In this document: one piece after another, positions 31,041 through 40,161 of the stretch
Layout: each line of letters starts with the position of its first letter
Position numbering within the stretch: the first letter of the stretch is position 1
Source: Gracilaria gracilis
Lineage: Eukaryota; Rhodophyta; Florideophyceae; Gracilariales; Gracilariaceae
Length of the DNA: 64,000 nucleotides
Direction: 5' to 3'
NCBI GenBank assembly: GCA_030374805.1
Contig: JARGSG010000075.1
Coordinates: 186,001 to 250,000, forward strand
The notes under the pieces: model-generated
The model's database searches: none
The model's input: the letters and a program-made list of their open reading frames with translations, nothing else
Told to the model about the DNA's origin: nothing
Translations under genes and position numbers: made by a program

Positions 31041-32430
31041 TCAGAAGCTCATGCAGTGCGTGCATTGTTCTGGAACCTTTCCATCCACAAGATCGGACAC
31101 GAACTCAAACGCCCTCTTTCCTATCCCCACATTGAGTTTTTGAGCAGCGTCAACAGACGGGCGGAAGTGCACTCCGGCCCATAGGCCCGAAATTGAACAC
31201 TGTTCGGCAGCGCCCTTGAACGAAGGGATGTCTACAACCGCGGGACCATCCAATGGAAACAGAGTAGTGTTGGGGAAAATCAGAATTTTCGTTGGGAGAA
31301 TCATATCACCCCCAGGTCTGGTCTTGGCAAACAATTCGTGGTGCTCGAAGAAGGCCGTGCAGATGAGTGCCGATCCGGAACGGGACTCGAAGTGAGGCAT
31401 CACCTTAAAAACGGGCTCGTACTCTTGACCGAGCAGAATTCCGGGAATCTGAAGCTCGTTGATGTAAGCAGAGATGTTCTTTCCGCTGAAGAACCTGCCA
31501 ACCATCGCTGTTGGTCGGATGAGATCGTGCAGTCTCTTCTCTTTCCATGCGACAAGAATAGCATCATACTGTGAGATAATGTCTCCCAACCCCACACGTG
31601 CTATTTCAAAATCGCCCAACCGCCATGCGAGGCCGGTGTACACTTGAACCAAAGCGAGTGACGAGAATTTGTTATCCCGGAACCTTGCAGCAGTGATCTA
31701 CTGCTTGGTGAGATTGCGTGAAACAGACAAGAAGTCTTCCAGCAAAACTTGCATCGTGGCTTCATCTTCTTCCGAGAGTCTGTTTTCCTTGTCCGGTTTC
31801 TTGTACGGGCCTCCCTGAGCACGAGCCTCCACCTCCTCACGAGTCAGCCCAGCTGGATTGGCAGTAAGTCCAATATGGGGCGTGATATGCACCTGTGATA
31901 CGAAACGGCCCCTTCCATCCCCCTCCTGGATGAGCGGCTGTCAACGGAGCGGCTTCGGCAACTCCGAGGGGTCAGTTCCAGCAATGTTTGCCTGCTGGTA
32001 TTCTGCCAGGTCCGAGAAGCGCTGCTTGTTCGACTTACGCGTCATGTCGCCGAGCGAATTGAAACCATCTCGAGAAAAGTATTCGGCGGCTCTGTAGCCC
32101 ATCATGTTCCCCATACCGATGGTGGTGGTGACATCGAGCGACCTGTCCATGGTATGGAGACCAGCCTTCAGAAGATAGCCAATGGGGAATGAAGAGCCAA
32201 CGGATTTATCAATTATTTTTGGGCTAAACTATTGCAAACTTGGCATGCTGTACACGTGTACAGCTATGACAGGTGGTACGCTCCTCCAGCTCGGTCAGCT
32301 GCTGCATCCATGGCAGAACAATGGATGGCCGGTATTTGATTGAAACCAAGTCGCAGTTGGCCGCCTCGGCGTCAACCTCTGCCTCGCACTAACCCGCCTT
32401 GCGACCATCTTCAACGCAGTGATCAACCCC
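31041..32430 (-). pseudogene. Vanadium-dependent haloperoxidase-like (PAP2 superfamily) pseudogene
   Basis: One minus-strand frame from about 32210 to 31041 is cut by only two stops, TGA 31941-31943 and TAG 31698-31700. Blocks resemble algal vanadium bromoperoxidases, which oxidise halides with peroxide: GNMMGYRAAEYF and DGFNSLGD, HITPHIG, AWKEKRLHDLIRPTAMV (vanadate-binding region), and GVHFRPSVDAA with GIGKRAFEF. The TGA falls in LR-QPL, where the family has LRWQPL, so Trp was lost. The Ser-Gly-His motif reads SRSGSALI, with Ser in place of the catalytic His. An upstream frame (to about 32400) may be the N-terminal part. Family assignment is by motif memory. Confidence 0.7.
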
Positions 32431-32433
32431 ATC

Positions 32434-33672
32434 ATGACGGACCCTCTCCAAGATAACATTCATCTTCACATCTCTTCTTTTCCTAGTGAAGTTCTCCAAC
32501 GCGTATTTCAGATCGGCGTGGAAGAAGCCTGGGTCTCGTCTATGGACAAAATCGAACAACATGAACACAACGTCGACGAAGAAGAAGACCAAGAAGACGA
32601 CGATAATGAATCCGGTAATGCCCATGAAAACAATAGTGGCTGTTTTCAACGTTTCACAAAGGGTTACAACCCCTTTGCAACACTACCAGAACTTGTAACA
32701 CTACTGAATTGTGCCGAGGTGTGTAAGACATGGGCCGACGCCATTATCAACAAGGACTTTTGGCATTCAGTGCTATCTCGAGGTTCATTCAATGACGCAC
32801 TCGCCGAACCTTGGAAGTTAGGAAAAAGATGGAATCGGCTATTGAAAGACGTTCCCGTACCGATCCTTTGCATGGAGGAAGACCTACTTTCCAATATTGG
32901 AAAAATTCACACTTCGCTCCGTAGAGGTCGTGATGCGTTTGAAGTTTACATCCTGTCTAATAGTGAGGAGAAAAAGCAGATCTTCGACGCATGGTCTAAT
33001 CTGCAACCTATTCTGCAGACGAATGTCCCGCGTCTTACAATTACCAATCAAAGGATAGAATCTGGCAGAGATGTTATCGAAAGCACTCCTGTTGGTTTTG
33101 AAACGATAGCGCTGAAGAAATGGCCGTTGCTGCAGTCTTTAGACATTGACTTTGCGCAGAATGGCATAGTTTGTCGAGAAGTGATGCGAGATTGGGGCGA
33201 ATTTATCAGAAAGACGGCTGAAATGTTGAGCGCAGATCCACCCTTTCCCTCTCTAAAGAATCTTGTGCTTTCCACGCATGTCGACACGGCAGCGGCTCGG
33301 AATGTCACTCTAGTCGCGCCGCACGTTGATCATTTTCATTTAAGAATTTCTGGATACCAGGACGACTCTTTGTTGAATAACTGGGATCGGCTTCGAAACT
33401 GTGGTGTTCTTTGGCAATTTCTAGAGCAGAACAAGCGCTACAGAACTTATATTACTCCGTACTGCATTCATGCGTTTAAGTGGCCCGGGCCAAAGACCAT
33501 GAGTGAATTCGAGAAAGGGTGGAGATTTATGTCCTTTATGGCCACAAATTCCCCAGATTCGGGCGTATTGATTTCGGAGAGAAGAAATGGCAAGAGATGT
33601 GAGATACTTCTCACTCTCGACCAGTTTTTTCAAGTCGAAGATCTTAGAGCCATATGTGTTCCTTTGGAATAG
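32434..33672 (+). CDS. F-box-like protein
   Basis: ATG 32434 (the frame opens at 32419 without an ATG) to TAG 33670-33672, 412 residues, one exon. The N-terminus shows an F-box pattern, SFPSEVLQRVFQIG, then after an acidic insertion (residues about 45-60, EEEDQEDDD) LLNCAEVCKTWADAI and a DFW. F-box proteins recruit substrates to SCF ubiquitin ligases through Skp1. The insertion inside the F-box is unusual. The rest has leucine-rich spacing (WPLLQSLDIDF, FPSLKNLVLS), possibly LRR-like as in many F-box proteins. It is divergent from the minus-strand pseudogene to its left. Confidence 0.75.
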   Translation: MTDPLQDNIHLHISSFPSEVLQRVFQIGVEEAWVSSMDKIEQHEHNVDEEEDQEDDDNESGNAHENNSGCFQRFTKGYNPFATLPELVTLLNCAEVCKTWADAIINKDFWHSVLSRGSFNDALAEPWKLGKRWNRLLKDVPVPILCMEEDLLSNIGKIHTSLRRGRDAFEVYILSNSEEKKQIFDAWSNLQPILQTNVPRLTITNQRIESGRDVIESTPVGFETIALKKWPLLQSLDIDFAQNGIVCREVMRDWGEFIRKTAEMLSADPPFPSLKNLVLSTHVDTAAARNVTLVAPHVDHFHLRISGYQDDSLLNNWDRLRNCGVLWQFLEQNKRYRTYITPYCIHAFKWPGPKTMSEFEKGWRFMSFMATNSPDSGVLISERRNGKRCEILLTLDQFFQVEDLRAICVPLE

Positions 33673-34481
33673 AAGCATCTCACATAAAGACAGTGTTCGA
33701 TATTTTGCAAGTACAGTCAGAAACGTTTCGATTATCTGCTCGACCTGAACGTCACGAATTATTTTGCAAGTTTAATGTGGCCAATGATGGTCATCTTGTG
33801 GGAACAATGAGCAGCGTTCCTGTATGTCTTTGTCATTGAGAGGATGAAGCAATGCCATATGACTGATAAAAGGTGTAGCACTCAGGAGTACGTATCTGAT
33901 TTGTAAAATTGTGTACTCTTTGATGATTTCATAGAGATGGCGTCAAAAGATGGGCATGGTACGACACTATCGTAAACTTCAGAGGATGAGACCAGAAAAA
34001 GAAACCGATGACAACAAATAGATTAGATACTGTTTTATATCATGGAGGTGTTCTACTTTTCCCATATTTCATTGAGGCTTATTTCAAAACTGATATACTT
34101 TTGGTTTGAAACCGAGGAGAGCAAAAGAATCGATATAAACAATTTGAGCGGCTTCCGGCTGTGCGTTGCAGGCAGAAGTCGGAGGTAATGATTAGCAGTT
34201 ATCAAATACGAGTGTCTGTGTGGGCAAGGGCACAGATTCGTTTTCTTGTGGCAGTCTGGTAAAACGGTTTTTCTTGGCTCATCTCCAGAACAACCTGCTT
34301 TCGTTGAATCAATTATCAACCACATTGGGTATTTTCCATGGGCTCTTTTTCCAGTACTATGTTTTGCATTTCCCCGCTGTACGCGTTGAAAACGTGGGCA
34401 TCTGTTTCAAATCAAGCTCCTTGAAAGTAATCACCAATTTAAATTTTGGCTGAGAAGCTGGACGCCCCAAAATTCGGCCAT
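33673..34481. other. Intergenic, no supported gene
   Basis: AT-rich, no recognisable repeat. It separates convergent genes (F-box plus, unknown family minus), so it should hold both 3' ends. Confidence 0.4.
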
Positions 34482-35549
34482 TTATGAGACAAACGAATGA
34501 AAAAGTATTGGAACGGCCCTGGCGTAGCAGACGTCCTTGGTGCACACGTGTGCTCCGTGGTGGCACCGCTCATTGCCCTGACGTGGCTTTCCGTCTGGCG
34601 CGATCTGCTCCAGACGCTTCCGTCGTTCCGCCACATCCGACGCCCTGCGCGCCCGTCGCTGCGCGCCCGCACCCTCATGAGTCGCGTCCGCCACAAACGT
34701 GTGTCTCCTCCCCGCGTCCGTCTGCCCCTCCCGCTCGCTCTCCGTCGTCCGGGGGCTCGCTGGCGGCGATGTCACCTTCACACCGTTGTTCCTCGCACCG
34801 GATGGACGGGAAGAAGCTTCGCCGCTATGTGCGCTGTGTAAGCCAGCCGACATCGAACTGGAGCTGCCATTCTGTGCGAGCATCGTTTCGAAGCTTGCAC
34901 TGTTCAGCCGAGACGAGGATGCGGTGCCTGCGTGACTTTGTGGCGATGAGTCGTTCTCGCGGTTGAGTAACTTACGCACGTTCTTCATGGAGGACACACC
35001 GACTGATTCCATCGTCTTCCAACCGCGTTGCACGGCGGCGCCAACAACCTTCGCGCCTTCCGCGCCGACGCGACGCACGCTCGCCGTCGTGCTGCCCGAG
35101 ATGGTGCCCACTGCTGAAGTGTGCGGTGCCTGTGTGGTGTTGCTGTCTGTCATTGGCCCCCCCAGATCGGCTAGTTCGGAGATGCCCAGAAACTTGGAGA
35201 GCAACCCAACAACTTCTCTTGCGGCGATGTTCTTGTCCACAGCGGCCACTGCGTTGAGACGTGCTTCTGACACAATTTGGTGTAGCTTTGAGACTGCTTG
35301 ATGTTGCTACTCTTCTTCAGCGTTCTGTTGCAGGTGCTTTATGTTTCCGATTAGACGTCGCGTTCCATCGAGGGCCGCCCGGAAAGCGTTGAATTTCAGC
35401 AGGCGTCTGGGCTGTGTTTCGAACGCGATTAGCTTGGCTTCTGTGAGGTTGTGTGACAGAATTGCTTTGTAGTCGCCTTGCAGAGCTAGTTGCTCCAGCG
35501 CGTTCAGCCCGTGCGAATTTCGATCTCTCCTGTTCTTCCACGAGAGCAT
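34482..35549 (-). pseudogene. Unknown-family paralogue interrupted by one TAG
   Basis: ATG 35549 (MLSWKNRRDRNSH) corresponds to the start of the intact gene at 38576 (MANFLNNRKRRQS). Conserved blocks follow in one frame: QGDYKAILSHNLTEA against SGDFNAQLQFNVAES, ETQPRRLLKFNAF against ETDPRRLIRKNAF, RRLIGNI against RRLFGNM. A TAG at 35307-35309 interrupts, then VGLLSKFLGISELADL matches FILLSKFLGVSPELDQ still in frame. The C-terminal part is Ser-rich and basic. With a single stop and no frameshift it is a young pseudogene, a read-through case, or a sequence error. Function is unknown. Confidence 0.7.
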
Positions 35550-36627
35550 CTTTTCTTGGTCGTGGTGTGAAAGAAACACGAAATCGTGTCAATTATATCC
35601 GAGAGCTCAGCAGCAGATGGCTTATCCAAGTTTGCACCATTTCTCGAAGTCCAAAAAGTCCGCCATCGGCTGAAGATCGAACGGTTTGTATGTGTTTGGA
35701 ACTGATGCCGCTGGAGTGAAACTCATTGTGATTCTCAACGGATAATGCACATGGTTGTCCCAATCGTATGTTACACTAAAAGAACGTCGTCGGCAATAGC
35801 TTACTTGCCAATTTGGAAACAATGCAGCAACCTTGGGCCCTCTCAGAACAAAAATGACACAATGCTTAAGGCTGACTTCAGCTTTGGACAATAATAGCTC
35901 AGTCTGGGCCCGTTGGCCCATTTTCACTTCCATACACCCTTACGCAGTTGAGGAGTCGACGTGCCTACTCTCACGTTCGCATCTAAAAAAAGGGATTATC
36001 GCAAAGCTCCTACTACGGAAGCAAAGCTAGGTGTTTTGATCTAAAGTGCACAATTCTCAATCAAAATCTGCTTAAAAATTAGAGGTCTGCATGTTTTTGG
36101 TGATCTCTTTCGAAATTGGCGGATTGGCAAAATCTACCGCTTATATATAGAAAGCTTACAGCTGTTTCAAAAGTAATGCCACTGAGCTGAATATTTTGAT
36201 CTACAAATGCGCCGTGTCACACGGCGCATTTTTCTGTCTTTCTGGACAGACACCCCGTTTAGATCATTTTAGTACCAACAAATGAGAGTGCAAGGAAGAA
36301 AAACATCCAGAGTTTCCCAAATTTGGCTTTGTAACCAGTTTGAATCCAAAATTTCCTTTTCTTCATATTAACCCTCTACAAAGATTTTATCCTCTTCGCA
36401 CCAAATGCTTGGTACTGTGAAATAACGCCTATCTCTAAAGACTATTTTAAACCTGTCATATGCAAAGTATGTTAGCAAATTAAAGTAAATAAAACGAAAG
36501 CTCAAATGAGTTTTCCTTTAGCATCCTAAAAAACGATTCCAAAAAAATAGTCTTTTTTCACAATCGAAACTGCTCTCAAAAGAGCTTTGCGACCATTTTC
36601 TTCAAGAAGCCAGCTTCTCGAAGCGCT
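35550..36627. other. Intergenic with GC-rich palindrome
   Basis: No supported gene. Contains the palindrome at 36207 and sequences related to the GCAAAGCT parts of repeat R1 near 36000. Confidence 0.45.
36207..36229. repeat. GC-rich palindrome, copy 3
   Basis: ATGCGCCGTGT facing its reverse complement, identical arms to copy 1, followed by TTTTTCTGTCTTTCTGGACA, which mirrors the flank of copy 1. Confidence 0.7.
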
Positions 36628-36706
36628 GATAAAAGATGAATGACACGTGCAGGGAACCAGCGCAGAGAGCGCTGCTGTTTTTATGGTTATGGGCCCAGAT
36701 ACAAGA
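36628..36706 (+). repeat. SINE-like unit, copy c (internally deleted)
   Basis: Shares GATAAAAGATGA, GACACGTGCAGGGAACCAGC and GGTTATGGGCCCAGATACA with copy d but lacks the A-box segment and B-box. Confidence 0.6.
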
Positions 36707-36707
36707 C

Positions 36708-36827
36708 TATAAAAGATGAGTGACACGTGCAGGGAAACAGCGCAGAGAGCGCCGGAGTTGCTCAGCTGTTTTTATGGTTATGGGCCCAGATACAGGGGTC
36801 TCGGGTTCAAGTCCCGCCTGGTTCTTG
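36708..36827 (+). repeat. SINE-like unit, copy d (most complete)
   Basis: Starts TATAAAAGATGAGTGACACG. It has an A-box-like GTTGCTCAGCTG at 36757-36768 and B-box GGTTCAAGTCC at 36804-36814, about 36 bp apart, close to the usual distance in tRNA-derived promoters. It ends CCCGCCTGGTTC. Confidence 0.7.
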
Positions 36828-37307
36828 AAAACACATCTGCACGCTACCGCTGCAAGCGCGATGCACTACAAGAGATGCTCCACCCAAGCCGTCTCGGAAA
36901 GCTAGAGATGGGTCGCCGTCCTCAAGGAAAGAGGAAAAGTGTAAAAGACGAGTGACACGTGCAGGGAACCAGCGCAGAGAGCGCCGGAGTTGCTCAGCTG
37001 TTATAATGGGGATGGTCTCGCAATCAAAACATTCTTTTATTCGTTACGCCTGTTACGTAGCTAGTTCAATTGGCGATCTTTATCTTTTCAAATGAGGTAT
37101 TCTCATACATATTTTGTTTTCGGGAGTCAGGAGACCGATGATGTAAAATATGAAACTGATCTGAATCTTGGACTATCCATGACGCGTAGTGCAAAAGTGA
37201 ATAACAGTGGCTCTGTAGAGAATGGAAAACAGAAAGTATTTCCCGAGCGTCACATACGCTTTGAAAAAAGCTTCTGGAATAGACAGTAATCCATAGCAAA
37301 AGGTGCA
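36828..37307. other. Short spacer with SINE-like copy e
   Basis: Copy e begins at 36941 with GTAAAAGACGAGTGACACG and runs through GTTGCTCAGCTG to about 37010, without a B-box. No gene is seen before the 3' end of the next gene. Confidence 0.5.
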
Positions 37308-38576
37308 TTATGCGTTCTGCTGCTGGGCTTTCTTCCTTGCATTTTCCCTCACACTCTCTAGAAAACTGTTTGCTTCCTTCTTCTTTTGCTCCAAAACAGG
37401 GTTTGCTCGCTCTCCTGACGAACTCCCTGCCAGACCAGAACCTCTACCCTGTGCAATCCCTTTTGCTTGCTTATCTCTAGCCTTCAAAAGCAAGACCATC
37501 TTCAACTTCTTTCTCTGCTTCTTGTACATTGCTACTGCCATCTGGTGCCGTTCATCCTCACTCATTTCTCGCGGTTCACTTTGTTGCGGAATCTGCATTC
37601 TTGTTCGTGGTGTTGACCGTGTACCAGACGATAGCTGGGTTGCATCACTCCCTGCTTCACCTGACATAGCACCAGGCCGCAAAGGATTTTGAATCGATCT
37701 ACGCGGACCCCCTCTTTCTCTCGTAGGTTGTTGGGGACGCGGCCTGGATGCTCTTACTATCCTTCTTCCCCTCGAAGGAATACTACGTCGCCCAGATCCT
37801 CTTCCACGAGTTCCACCCGTATTGAAACTCTCTTGCCCAGATTGAGAGCTCTGAAGGCGACGTTGGAGATTGGGTGAGACCCTGGATTGAGTACTTCCTG
37901 CAGTTGCTCGTCTTTGCAGTTGAGATGAACTTGAGGCTGGTCTTTGCTGATCGAAGGACGAATGAGAAACCCCTGAACCATTTGAAGACGGCGGTACTAT
38001 GTTTGAGACCTCGTGATTGAACTGCACTTGCTCTCCTTTGCGCCGAGATGCAGAATGTTGGCTCGATTGGATCTTCATACCAGTTCTTGAAACAGTTCCT
38101 AGAAGCGGCCCGGCACCAGGAATGAACGACATCCCAGTTTTTGCCACGAAACCAGCCGCATCCATCTTCGCCGAATGATCCGCTCTATATACCTGGTCGA
38201 GTTCAGGGGAGACTCCCAGAAACTTTGAAAGCAGGATGAATGTGGCGGCCGAGGAAGGATCCGAAAGGTGTGCTAAAACGTTTTCTTGAGCCCTTGTCAG
38301 GCGCTTGTCCAATAGAGCTACTTGTTGCTTCTGCCACGGTGTTTGGGCAGAAGTTCTCATTTCTTCCATGTTGCCAAATAGTCTACGTGCAGAATTTGCT
38401 GCTTTCTCGAACGCGTTCTTTCGAATCAGGCGTCTGGGATCGGTCTCATAAAGAATAGAGAGTGATTCGGCGACGTTGAATTGCAGCTGTGCGTTGAAGT
38501 CGCCGCTCATTGCTAACATGTGGAGAGATGCGGCGGCACTCTGGCGTCGCTTCCGGTTGTTTAAGAAATTGGCCAT
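37308..38576 (-). CDS. Unknown protein, helical N-terminus and basic disordered tail
   Basis: Start ATG 38576 (MANFLNNRKRRQ), chosen because it aligns with the ATG of the paralogue at 35549 and is the first ATG in the frame; stop 37308, 422 residues. Residues about 1-150 look alpha-helical and are shared with the paralogue (ETDPRRLIRKNAFEKA, RRLFGNM, FILLSKFLGVSPELDQ). A small glycine-rich hydrophobic stretch GMSFIPGAGPLLGTV follows. Then come about 200 residues rich in Ser, Gln, Arg and Gly (RGRGSGRRSIPSRGRR) and a charged coiled C-terminus. RG-rich tails often bind nucleic acid. No known family is recognised. Confidence 0.75.
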   Translation of the reverse strand: MANFLNNRKRRQSAAASLHMLAMSGDFNAQLQFNVAESLSILYETDPRRLIRKNAFEKAANSARRLFGNMEEMRTSAQTPWQKQQVALLDKRLTRAQENVLAHLSDPSSAATFILLSKFLGVSPELDQVYRADHSAKMDAAGFVAKTGMSFIPGAGPLLGTVSRTGMKIQSSQHSASRRKGEQVQFNHEVSNIVPPSSNGSGVSHSSFDQQRPASSSSQLQRRATAGSTQSRVSPNLQRRLQSSQSGQESFNTGGTRGRGSGRRSIPSRGRRIVRASRPRPQQPTRERGGPRRSIQNPLRPGAMSGEAGSDATQLSSGTRSTPRTRMQIPQQSEPREMSEDERHQMAVAMYKKQRKKLKMVLLLKARDKQAKGIAQGRGSGLAGSSSGERANPVLEQKKKEANSFLESVRENARKKAQQQNA

Positions 38577-38683
38577 CGCTTCTATCCTCTTTCCCGTTGG
38601 TTGAAAAGAACAAGTCTCTTGAATGAATCTGCAGAAGCTTGTCACTCCGTTCTGTACTCAGGACATTGTCCATAGCACGCTGA

Positions 38684-38713
38684 GTTATATAGAGAGCGAG
38701 CCTCAGTTATATA
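38684..38713 (-). promoter_or_regulatory. Two TATA-like boxes upstream of the unknown gene
   Basis: On the minus strand TATATAACT occurs twice, about 22 bp apart, each followed by a GAG or CAG. They lie about 110-135 bp before the ATG at 38576, a fitting place for a promoter. Confidence 0.5.
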
Positions 38714-39406
38714 CAGCTCAAAGATAGCATAAGCAAAAAGCATCGTAGAGTTCATTATCTGTCTGGGAGCGTACGCACAGTTAGGGGTATCACAGTTAGA
38801 AATCTTGCGATACTGGCCCACGGCAAGACTCTTTCACTTTGGACCGAAGACGAAGGGTGGGCAAAGATGCATATAGCTTTCATTCCGAAATCGGGGAGCT
38901 AAAGAATTCTGGCGTTTGGGACACTGTTGTATATCGTCACTACAGCTTTGAAGACTAGGAGGATGTAGTCCTAGTATTTCTACCTAGCTTACGGTCCGCT
39001 GGAAAGCTCACCAGAGCTCATACGCTAATTAAAAAATGCGTGGCGCCGAGTCAGCATACACGGTACTGATGTGGAATCGTACGTGTAGAAAATTGCATAT
39101 GCAATTTTTTGATCAGCATTGACGATAGCTGGAAACTATGGAATCCTTTCGGATCCATTGTACGACTACTTTGCGCCAAGCGAGTTTCGTGGGCAAACTA
39201 CATTAAAAGCTCTCGGCGGAACGCCGAGAGCTACCGACGGAGAAGACCAGACTCCCGAGGTGTGCCCTTTGTTCTCCTTGTTCGCAAACCGCGCCACAGT
39301 TTGCGTCCTTTCTTGAATCTCACCAACAAAGCGCTTTGACTCTCAGAAGAGTACGAGTTATTCTTGGGAGGACGTAAACACCGTTTCATCTGTACTGGCT
39401 TTCAGA
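38714..39406. other. Spacer or 5' end of family D Gypsy, with perfect palindromes
   Basis: No gene. A perfect 20-bp palindrome centred on GCATATGC lies at 39089-39108, and a stem-loop AGCTCTCGGCG-GAA-CGCCGAGAGCT at 39208-39232. This could be the 5' LTR and leader of the family D element, but I found no second LTR to compare and no clear primer binding site. Confidence 0.45.
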
Positions 39407-40093
39407 ATGGCTTCTAACTACGGTGTCATAGCATACATCAGGGCTCCGGTTCCACGAGAAGTTACTCAACCGGCTCTCATACGCTTTGAGACTGCATATG
39501 CCGCTTACAAGGAAAAGTGTTCAGATGTCAACCGCAACCGCAGCGAAGAAGATCAAATGGCCATTGCTTCTGTACGCGACTGCACCGAAAGCAGTACCTT
39601 GCACGCACTGTGTATTATGGGAGAGATTGAAAACGCTTCCACTGTGGAGGAAGCCACGGCTGAGAAGGTACAGACTTGGTTTGACCATGCTCTCGCAGCC
39701 GCACCGAAGGATTTGTCTGAACGTATCGAGGCTGCATTGGCTTCTGCTACATACTCCGTGGGCGAGCAAGATCCCGGTGGAGCAGTGACTACTCTAGTGA
39801 TCAACTTGATCAAAGCCCTTGATCAACAGAACGCATCTTCTATCCTTAACGACAAGGATAAAGCTAATTTTATGATCAATAAACTGGAAGGCAAGCTGGA
39901 ACCCCCGCTCCTGAGAGAACGTGTCCTAATGAGCCGGGCGTTGTGGAATACGGAAGAGAAAAGCGACATCAAGTTTTTTTGGAAAGGAGGTTTCTGCCTT
40001 GGCTGTAGAAGTTTCTCAGAACGAGATTGCACGATCTCGTATGAGCACGGTTGGGAAGCGCCACCGCGCCGAACAGGTCAAAAAGACTGGTAA
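39407..40093 (+). pseudogene. Family D Gypsy Gag (frameshifted)
   Basis: ATG 39407. About 190 residues read cleanly (MASNYGVIAYIRAP ... SRALWNTEEKSDIKF) and look like a short helical capsid protein. A run of seven T (39974-39980) then shifts the likely frame. The reading with coding character continues in another frame (VSALAVEVSQNEIARSR, KRHRAEQVKKTGKPL) until a run of eight A (40154-40161), after which the original frame resumes with a knuckle, CLSPECDENHRDKNC. Both breaks are at homopolymers and compensate. It leads straight into pol. Confidence 0.7.
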
Positions 40094-40161
40094 ACCACTG
40101 AATTCCAGACGATTCAGTGGTGACACAAAGGAGTCTCTTAGCCCCCACTCTGGAAAAAAAA

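Noticed and set aside
34484..35301. Several plus-strand frames of 100-160 codons
   Set aside because: They lie opposite the unknown-family paralogue, whose frame is supported by its relative at 37308-38576.
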